Origin: Blastomyces gilchristii SLH14081
Lineage: Eukaryota > Ascomycota > Eurotiomycetes > Onygenales > Ajellomycetaceae
Direction of reading: 5' to 3'
DNA length: 11,123 bases
NCBI RefSeq assembly: GCF_000003855.2
Contig: NW_003101682.1
Span: 5,135,445 to 5,146,567 of the forward strand
Each line of letters starts with the position of its first letter. The stretch's first letter is position 1. The position numbers and the translations under genes are program-made. Below are positions 1 to 7,651 of this stretch, in pieces. The notes under the pieces are model-generated. The model made no database searches, was not told where the DNA came from, and was given only the letters and a program-made list of their open reading frames with translations.

Positions 1-539
1 TATGAAAATAAATTATTATATTTCTTAAATTATTATTATATCTTCTGAATTCACTTCTTTCACTTCTTTTACTTCTATTAAAGATTTATAAACTCTTTAA
101 GAAATCACTGTAAATTACAAAGTCTATATTATTTATAATTCAACACAGAATACTCTCTTTTAATTATAATAAATAATTACTTCATTCTTCACATCTGATT
201 TCAGATTATAAAATTTATAGAAAACTTTATATAAATACTGAGATAAACTATGAAATAATTATTAATAGATTGTATTATAGATTACTGAAGAGTCATCTCT
301 CTGTTATAATTACTATAACTTCATTTAGAAATATTTATTATAAACTGATTATAACTCTAAAGAAATTTCCTGATATCTAAAGTTATCAAATTATAGATAA
401 TAAAAGAACAATAATCAGAAAATTACTACTGAGCTGATAAGTTACTCTATTAGATAATAATTTTTAATAATACTAACTTTCTAATTTAAAGAAAATTATG
501 TGAAAATAATTACATGTCAGTACTCTGATTTTATAACTC
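1..539. other. very AT-rich decayed DNA, no gene recognised
   Basis: No frame can be followed with confidence. About 19 percent of bases are G or C, and the stretch is almost free of adjacent G/C pairs. It lies directly upstream of the hAT transposase relic, so the decayed N-terminal part of that protein (in this family usually a BED-type zinc finger) and the left terminal repeat may lie here. I could not recognise either. Confidence 0.5.
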
Positions 540-2343
540 TCATCTGATAACTTTTCTGAATAATTACTTTATATATATATATCTCTAAATCTTTCTCTTC
601 AATTAATTGAAAACTCTGAATTCTGAACACTTCTTCAAATACTTAATTCAAATCTTTATATTTCACATCAATTCTGTCTTTGATTCAATCTTAAGATACA
701 CTATAAAGTTAATATACAATATCTAGAATCAGAGTTGAAGAATTATCAAAGAGTGTCTCTTACAGTGAATATATGAACTAGTATAAATAGTCTTACATTT
801 ATAAGAGTTATATGTTATTATATTGATGAGAACTGAACTTATTAAGAGATATTAATTGAATTTAAATCATTGATCAGTAGTCATACTAAGAATTATATAA
901 CAGAGATATTAATAACTGTGATTAAAAATAACTATTAAGATATTAGTCTCAGTTTTCTTACAATTATAACTGATAATACTGTAAATAACTATACTATAAT
1001 GAAGAGCTTGAAGTAAAAATTAACTTTGCATTTCTGAAATAGTAAACAAGATTATATTCTCTGTATTACTTATGTAGTTTAACTTGTAATATAAACACTG
1101 ATAAAGAATCTTAATATTAAGATGAAGAATAATAAAATGACTGATTTTTAAGATTAGAATAAGATAAAAGTAATTACTTAAATCACTTTTATATTCACTT
1201 TATAAAAGATAATGTTTTTTAATAACATTTTTTAATATTACTTTTTAATAATACTTTTTAATAATACTACTGTTAATTTTAAATAGATTGACTAATAATT
1301 TAAATATCACAGATTTGAAACATTATTAATATAATTTATATCTTCTCTAAATAATAACAACAATTTCATAATATTTAATAAATAAATAAATCAGTTACAT
1401 CACTGAATATGATACAGAATATTAGAATATAGTGAAGTTCAATATATAAGATAACTGTTCAGACTCTTCAATTATATCAGATGATTGATTATTGAGTACA
1501 ACACTCTGATTGAGAAAAGATTCAGATATTGAAACTTTCTGATATGAAGTGAACTCAGTTGAAATATATGATTAATTTACTGTTTCAGTTTTATAAGATA
1601 ATAAAGACAGTCTCAATCACTTGTACATCAATACTGCAGTCAGTCTGATGAGTGTATAACAGTTTATTTACTTATCTTGAGAAGCAGTTGAATCACTCAA
1701 AAACAAATTCAGTCTGAAATAATGCTATAGTGCAGGCTATTATTACTGTAAGAAATAAACTAGCATATTACTACAGTAAAACTGAACAATCTTTTACAGA
1801 GTACTATACTATAGCAGCTCTACTAGATTCCTTCTATTGAGTTAATATCTACACTTCTCAAGATTGAACAGAGATGAAATAAGACTTATATATTAAATTA
1901 GCCTGAGACTACTACAATGTCAACTATCAGAGATTTGAATAAGTAGATATTTGAGATGTGAAGACAGTGAAATACAATTCTCTAGTAAGTAATAATCTTT
2001 GATAATACTTCATATCACATAGAACTATAATACTAACTTTGAAACAGAACTTGTATATATTAATTACAACTGAAAATCAGATAAAACTACATACTTATAA
2101 AACTGAATTTGACTGCTATTTTTCAAGATAATTCAATAAATTTACATGTCAAATCAATTCTAGAGTTATAAAACATTGTTAAGAGTATATATTCAACTGT
2201 TATACTGATAATGTATGATATTCTAATAATTTCATTGACAGAGATAAGAATGAAGTGAAAGTTCAACTCAAGCTGAGATATTTATCACTATTATTAGAGA
2301 CAATTACAAGAAGAAATAATTAAGAAACTTATAATTATAAAAC
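540..2343 (+). pseudogene. hAT-family DNA transposase relic, inactivated by point mutations
   Basis: Reading through stops gives a recognisable hAT (Ac/Tam3/hobo) transposase, the RNase H-fold enzyme that excises and inserts hAT elements in the nucleus. Frame with codons at 540, 543 and so on: a WTS block (774-782, W now TGA) just after where the first catalytic Asp should be, which is now Asn (768-770); then YYIDEN plus W as stop (816-836); a His-Thr pair (882-887); the TDN-x2-NN block with Asp at 972-974; and CITYVV (1062-1079), where hAT proteins usually have C-x-x-H, so His to Tyr. The frame changes between about 1155 and 1325. From 1325 (codons at 1442, 1445 and so on): RW-like double stop (1430-1435), LSD-x-x-W (1535-1552), LLFQFYKI (1577-1600), KL-x-YYYSK (1757-1780) and TIAALLD followed by SFY (1808-1837). 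A possible EFDCYF lies at 2105-2122. The C-terminal dimerisation block was not found. Family call firm; ends uncertain. Confidence 0.9.
1215..1267 (+). repeat. four-unit tandem repeat inside the hAT relic
   Basis: Four imperfect units of 12-14 bases, each a T5-T6 run followed by AATAACA, AATATTAC or AATAATAC; the last two are identical (1242-1254, 1255-1267). The array lies in the part of the hAT relic where its reading frame changes, so replication slippage here could have caused the frame change (inference). Confidence 0.75.
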
Positions 2344-2497
2344 ATGAAATTATCAGACAGTTTAATATCTCTGATTATAGTATATCAGAGAAGTATAGTT
2401 TTCATAAGAAAGTAAAGAATAAACTTATACAAGAATATATTTAGTTATTTTATAAGTGTTATCAATAATCATTATCAAATTCTGATTATATAAGTGA
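2344..2497. other. decayed spacer, stops in the hAT frame
   Basis: The frame carrying the end of the hAT relic breaks down here, with about a dozen stops in 50 codons, and then becomes open again at 2498. No motif was recognised. Confidence 0.4.
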
Positions 2498-2851
2498 TTA
2501 CTGAATGAACTGAATGAGACTGAATTTAATCTTCAGTCTCAGTCTTATTCTGATTTTGAAAGAATGATTATCTTTCACAGTTTATTCTGAGAAATTACTT
2601 TTATTTCACTATTCTTGAATTAAATCTGGTCATTTTTTATGTCATTTCTCTCAGAAATAATTTATTTTCAGATTTTTTTGAGACTTAGTTCTGATGAGAC
2701 TCACATTAAGAAATGTATAAGACTAGATTAAATGAGATTAAATATGAAATTCATGATCTCAGTAGTCAGTCTACTTGATATTACTCAGCTTCAACAGAAG
2801 CAGTACAGTCTCACAATTCAGAAAAAACTTAATAAAATCTGTGATTACTGA
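2498..2851 (+). pseudogene. unidentified ghost reading frame
   Basis: One frame runs for 117 codons with only three internal stops (TGA 2588, TAA 2621, TAA 2729), about a third of what base composition predicts. The longest clean run is 39 codons (2732-2848). The predicted protein has a Ser/Glu/Asn-rich start, an aromatic-rich middle and a Lys/Gln-rich end. I do not recognise the family. It is in the same frame as the downstream half of the hAT relic, but a stop-dense gap separates them. It could be a distal hAT part, a separate gene, or chance. Confidence 0.3.
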
Positions 2852-3900
2852 GAGAGATAGATAGTGACTCATTTAACTCTGAAACTGTGTTATAAGCTTA
2901 TTAGTATCACTGAGTAGATGTTATTAATATATTAAGACTAATACAGAGTAGTAATGAAATTGAATCTCTAATTTAGAGAAAACAGTTCACTTTCTATATA
3001 TATTCTTTAGCTGATAGTGTAATATCTGTTATAATAAGAATAATTAATACTGTTCAGATATTAAGTGTAAAAGCTTACTGATGATATTTTAAAAGTAATA
3101 ATATTTTATTCTTAAATAGAAAACAGCATTGAAACTCAGTAAAGATACAATTATTAAGATAAAGAATGTAAGTACTTATACTCTCTCTTCTCAGATTACT
3201 TAATCAGAAGTATCACTAATCTCTTATAAATTATTATATAGATAATCACAGAAAAAGAGATAACTCTTATTAAGTAGTCAAAGAAAAATATATATATTAA
3301 AGATATTACTGAGTTTACTTAAGTTATTTTTATTATTACTGAGATAATATTTATCTATAGTTAATAGTGTATTTAAATACTTCTCTTTCTACAGCTTGTA
3401 ATTATCACTGTTAACTATCTCTCAGTAATTCTTTATCTTCAGTATTAAAATATTATATTAACTCTAATCTGAGTTTCTGACAGTGAATATCTCTGATTAT
3501 TTATATTCTTAAAACTAGAATTTATTAAAAGATTTCTCAGAGATAAGACACTGTATATATTTCTAATTCTTATAGCATAATTTGATTAACTGATAAAATT
3601 GATAGAAATAAGTTTAAAATTCTGAAAATTATCTTTAATCTGACTTTGATTCTCAGTCTGTATATCTATCCAATAACTCTGCTCTTTTATATTGAAGAAT
3701 TCAAGTTAATTTTAATAAGTGAATCAGTATTGAATTGCACAGACAAACTTTACAGTATTAAAATACTGAATAATAAGAGATAGTAATTACTACTATTAAA
3801 GAATGAATTACTGAATAAGTTTGTATTTTATGAGATAGAGTCAACATTCACTGAATTTAAAATTTACTTAAATCAGAGAATAACTTCATTTATAATAAGT
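2852..3900. other. AT-rich decayed DNA, no gene recognised
   Basis: I see no frame with recognisable motifs, no RNA gene and no clear repeat on either strand. Base composition and the scarcity of adjacent G/C pairs match the first 2 kb. If the call for the next feature is right, its missing N-terminal half should lie here in decayed form. Confidence 0.4.
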
Positions 3901-5239
3901 TTCTGAATATACTGAGTTAGTAAGATTACAGACTTTAAGAAGATTACTTATCTGTATAATCTTCAGTATGTTGAAGCTAAGATATTTAATAATAATAGGA
4001 AGTAGTTCTCTGTTATCTTCATATTACAGTTATATTAGAGAGTTAATAATGAATAAAGAAAGTTACAGAGACTCTTCAGAATATCATACTTCAGTATATA
4101 AATATTCACATCTTTATTAAGTATTATCAGATGAATGTTAATATTAATATACAGAAAATAGTCTGAAAAATAGACTTTTAAACAGTATTAATACAATTTA
4201 TCTACTTAATAAGTATATTTATCAATCTTAACTAACTGTATGAGCTCTCTTCAGAAGAATTATAATCTTTTAATTATCTTTCAACTGTTTATAACTGTTA
4301 GAATATTGTTCAGAAGTATAAGTAAGAATAAGAGAATTATAAAGCTGAGTTAATATATATTAATAGAGTATACAAGACTTCTCTAGAGTATCTTAATAAC
4401 AGAGTACTCACTGAGTTCAACTCTGAGATGCTGAAGAGACTGAAAGTTTTCTGTGATTAGATAATAGAAGCAAAGTCAGAGTATAATAAAACTATCTGTG
4501 AGTTATATAATAAGAGCAGTAGTAGTAGAACTGACAGATCTGTAAGAATCTTGAGTACTATAAGAATAAGCAGTTTGTGATTAATCTTGAATAATAACTG
4601 ATTAAGAAGCTGATGAATATCAAAGTTATAAATACTTTCAAGTATAAAGTCTTTATATCTTCTAAGCACTTGATGTTTGTTAACTGTGTGCTGACTATAC
4701 TGAGTGCTAATCTTAAAGTGAAATATCAGTGAAGAATTAACACAATTAATACAGAAGTTGCATTCTGTGATGTGAAGAAAGAACAGCTCTCACACTGACT
4801 TACACAGACCTGTGACAGGTCTGCAGTTAATGATGACTCTTGTTCTCTGATCAACCAGCAGAGATACTCAGTAAAGAACAATACTGAGATTCTCTTGCAT
4901 TAAGCAATGAAGTCTGTGCAGATCAAGTCTATAGCTGAATAGTCTCAGATCTGCTTTCAGCCTTGTATTTATTTTCTCTGCATTGAGAATTCTAGTTATG
5001 CACTGAAGAACTGTATTATAAAATACATAATAGCTGAATCACTTATAAGATACTTTCTATGAAGACATATCAATTCTTCATGACTGATCACTGAGATTGA
5101 GTGCAATGTTTATAAGAGAAAGATGCTTCTGACTAAATCTGCTCTTCTAAGTCATGCAGAGAAGGCTCATGAAACTGTTATACAGAGTCATGCTTAGAAG
5201 AAGCTGATGTTGAAATATCAACAGAGTCTAGAGAACTAG
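3901..5239 (+). pseudogene. decayed gene with C-terminal C2H2 fingers, DUF3435-like (tentative)
   Basis: Three frame segments on one strand: 3901-4035, 4332-4533 and 4541-5239. The first holds ITDFKKITYLYNLQYVEAK (from 3925), then RK, a stop and a hydrophobic ILQL stretch; this resembles the segment of fungal DUF3435 proteins (tyrosine-recombinase-related; Starship captains belong to this group) before their TG-x-RP region. The last segment has about 233 codons with nine stops including the final TAG (5237-5239), about half the number expected by chance. Near its end are two finger-like blocks: Cys pair at 4952 and 4964 with Tyr-x4-His (5051, 5066; Tyr likely from His), and Cys-x2-Tyr-x13-His-x4-His (5102, 5111, 5153, 5168; Tyr likely from Cys). 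C2H2 fingers occur at the C-terminus of some fungal DUF3435 proteins (family knowledge). The recombinase Arg, His and Tyr residues were not located. Coding origin is fairly likely, the family uncertain. Confidence 0.42.
4805..4823. repeat. perfect 8-bp inverted repeat
   Basis: CAGACCTG and CAGGTCTG are separated by TGA. It keeps CC and GG pairs that are nearly absent elsewhere. It lies inside the decayed gene at 3901-5239, so it may simply be less mutated coding DNA. Confidence 0.7.
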
Positions 5240-5329
5240 TTTTATATAATAAAGATATATATATATAATAAAAGAAGTTACAGTTCTCACAAATCATATT
5301 CATTCTCACTCTTACTCAAATGCATGTTA
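5240..5329. other. AT-rich junction with a TA repeat
   Basis: Just after the final stop of the decayed gene comes a short TA run (about 5256-5268), then A-rich sequence that changes at about 5280 into a C/T-rich stretch. This could be the boundary between two insertions. No terminal repeat or target duplication was recognised. Confidence 0.35.
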
Positions 5330-5379
5330 TATCAAAACACTGTGATTCAAAGGTTGCTTAAGTCAGCATATGATTACAG

Positions 5380-5387
5380 GCGTACGC
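5380..5387. repeat. GCGTACGC palindrome in a less mutated island
   Basis: A fully self-complementary 8-mer with two CpG and two GpC steps, in a window where both are very rare. Flanking sequence (about 5330-5600) also keeps CpG steps (GACCGC, CACGTG, GCGG, TTCGTG), so it marks younger or protected DNA. Confidence 0.6.
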
Positions 5388-5534
5388 TGGCTTCTTATAT
5401 ACTGTATGCTAAATTAATTGATGACCGCTATGACTTCTTTACATTTGTAAGCAAGTTCAGAAGTGACTGTGTTATTATCTGACAGTTATACATTCTTCTG
5501 AATCACATTCTCTCTCACCAGATTCAGTCACACT

Positions 5535-5652
5535 CACGTGACATAATCATGTTGTACATTCTAGCTTTATGCGGATTAGCTCATCACTAGTGTTTCGTGA
5601 TTGTATGATCTATTTCTGATTTAGCTAGTATTCTGCATACACTCTTATAAAG
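5535..5652 (+). promoter_or_regulatory. promoter-like island: E-box and TATA-like box
   Basis: An 8-bp palindrome TCACGTGA (5534-5541) contains the E-box core CACGTG bound by bHLH factors in fungi and other eukaryotes. About 105 bases downstream is TATAAAG (5646-5652), followed by a C/T-rich stretch to about 5800 and an ATG at 5823, an arrangement typical of fungal promoters. It directly precedes the broken gene at 5823-7510, so it may be that gene's promoter or lie inside a long terminal repeat. No transcription evidence; LTR ends were not found. Confidence 0.4.
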
Positions 5653-6818
5653 AAACTTTTACTATATTACATCTCTCATTCACTAACTTTTCTCATTCTT
5701 CAATCATCTTCTTTATTATTGTCATCATTGAACATCATTATCTTATTCAAGATTTCTGCCTCTTCTTCTATTTAACATCTTCTATCTGTTATTCATCTAT
5801 CACATTGTACACATTTCTGATAATGATCTCTCATTTTCATAACAAGTGTTCTTGTAGTACTTATACTGAGCAGTTCATTAGCAGTAAGTATAACATATTA
5901 TGAAACATGATCAGGACTTGTTTATCTTCTAATAATTATCAGAATATATTATCATAAATGACATATCTTCTTCATCTTCTTATACACTTTTAACTGTTTT
6001 TCTTCTCAGTGAGCTTCTGATCATGTTTTCTGACATGATTTTATATAAACACAGATGCTGATGTTTATTTTCATTTATATAGAATCTTCACATGTTGACA
6101 GATCTGCATCTGCTGATGATAGTGAATGTCTCAATGTTGAATTATTAGTTGAAAACTTGAAGAATATGATAATGAAGAAATTGCCTGTGTTATATGTGAC
6201 TGAGTCTCCTACATTTCTCTCTGCCTCTTTCTCTGTCACTTCTCTTCAATCTCTCACACCTGTCTCTGTGTCTGGTTCTCCCGCTCCCACTACCTCTGTT
6301 CCTGCGACCTCTACTCCCGCTACTTCTGCTTCTGTCACTGCCTTCATTACTAGCTCTCTCTGTTTCAAGAAGATATTGTATAGACTTGATGAACTATGTT
6401 TCTCAGTGTGTACACTTCTGTTCTTCTTGCTGATCTCTAGAATGATCTATTACATGAAGACTGTGTATAACATAACTATTTGAAGCTCAGTCACAGACAC
6501 TGATTATTACATTCATTTCAAATATTTATAATAAGACAATTGTTTATTCATACTGAAGAATCATCTCTCTCTTCAACAGTATTAAGATTGTAAGTCTTTT
6601 CTTTTTTCTCTTCTCTTCTAATACTGATTATTCTAGGGAAAATTGTTATGAGTTTTATTATGCACAAAGTCATAGCATTCATGAATATCAGAGAACTTTT
6701 TATAACTGTTAAATTCAATATTATGAGTATATCTACTCTGATGAATATCTTCAGAATAATCAATCTGTATCAGTCTATTCTCTAATGTTTGTCATTCAGC
6801 TTTGTAATGCAGATGAAG

Positions 6819-6854
6819 AATATCTGTGTTTTCAGAAACAGAAACACAGATATT
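6819..6854. repeat. 13-bp perfect inverted repeat with 10-base loop
   Basis: The arm 6819-6831 (AATATCTGTGTTT) is exactly complementary to 6842-6854. It sits inside the Cys-cluster segment, just before its first Cys. It may be chance, a palindrome made by local inversion, or an RNA hairpin. Confidence 0.75.
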
Positions 6855-7380
6855 ATACTCTTTTACACCTGTGAGTGTGAGACTTGTATGTCTTGTCTGA
6901 GATGTTGTTATGAGAATGAGCTATTCACACACTGCATTCTGCTTTCTGCATTTCTCTGTGTCTCTCTCTCTCTTTTTGAGAAGTCTTGTATGTGTTGTAA
7001 TTGCATGTACAATTCTAGAACTAGCAGATTTTTATTTAATAATTGTTACCTCTGCTGTTGTGATTTTGTATACTAATAATAGTTCTTAGTTACTTCAGTG
7101 TCAGAGATTATTCTAATCAAAGATAATCACATCACTGAGACTATTCTCTTTCATTTTCAGACTTCTTCTCTTACTTTCTCTCTCTTCTCTGCAGAGAAGA
7201 TTGTGCACACACTGAGTTATAAGTATTCAGTCTCAGATAACTTCTGCTGTCATTTATTCAGTTCTGTATCTTCTTCTTCTTCTGTTTCTTTCATCTCTGT
7301 CTCTTCTGTCTTGACTTTTGATTCTGTGAATTCTGTGCTCTTCTTCAATTTTTCTACACATATACATACACATTTCTATA

Positions 7381-7396
7381 TTGGCATTCCAGCCAA
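7381..7396. repeat. TTGGC-N6-GCCAA short inverted repeat
   Basis: Two 5-bp arms separated by ATTCCA. It preserves GG, GC and CC pairs in a region that lacks them. It falls in the open segment 7098-7466, so coding constraint before decay is the simplest explanation. Confidence 0.55.
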
Positions 7397-7510
7397 TCTT
7401 GTGATAAATGATATTAATGTTGTACACAGAGTGGTAGAGGAATTGAAGATGTATGTAATGTTATTGTAAGAGCAGCTTACAGCTCTTGAATTTCTTACAG
7501 ATTTCAAGTT

Positions 7511-7651
7511 TTGAGATTTTCTTTATTTTTAATGTTTTTCAGTTGATGTAATGTTAGAAATAGATTAAATATGTGATGTATGAAAATGAATAAGATGTAT
7601 ATAATAATATTTGTCTTTTGCAGCTGATTCTTACAGTTGATAATCAATTCA
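7511..7651. other. gap between two convergent relics
   Basis: T/A-rich spacer between the 3' end of the plus-strand Cys-cluster gene and the end of the minus-strand pol. No terminator-like hairpin, poly-A signal or LTR end was recognised. Confidence 0.4.

Larger units (their letters stand above)
5823..7510 (+). pseudogene. broken Cys-cluster gene, gag-like or accessory (tentative)
   Basis: Four open segments in order. 5823-5905: short N-terminal frame starting with ATG. 6055-6480: 142 codons with a charged start (Asp/Ser/Glu, then LVENLKNMIMKKL) and a Ser/Thr/Pro/Ala-rich middle that keeps unusual GC (6270-6345). 6789-7073: 95 codons with a Cys cluster; Cys at residues 28, 30, 33, 36, 39, 40 and 49, then 67, 69, 70 and 72, i.e. 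two groups suggesting a zinc-binding double knuckle. 7098-7466: a Ser-rich run, then VVEELKMYVMLL; reading through TAA 7467-7469 continues as EQLTALEFLTDF, a short predicted helix. The order Ser/Pro-rich, paired Cys cluster, helix recalls small zinc-cluster ORFs of fungal retroelements (inference). The first and second segments are separated by GTAAGT (5884), CTGAC (6030-6034) and CAG (6052-6054), possible intron signals, but the frames do not join. It converges on the pol relic. Confidence 0.38.

Noticed and set aside
4457..4669. Minus-strand 70-codon frame rich in Leu and Ile.
   Set aside because: It is antisense to the plus-strand decayed gene at 3901-5239 and has the Leu/Ile-rich composition typical of an antisense shadow.
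5884..6054. A spliceosomal intron (GTAAGT donor, CTGAC branch site, CAG acceptor).
   Set aside because: The signals are good, but joining the flanking frames gives an early stop, so I kept it only as a remark. Decay may have destroyed the frame.
6548..6763. Minus-strand 71-codon frame.
   Set aside because: It lies between segments of the plus-strand Cys-cluster gene, has no motif, and is of a length expected by chance.
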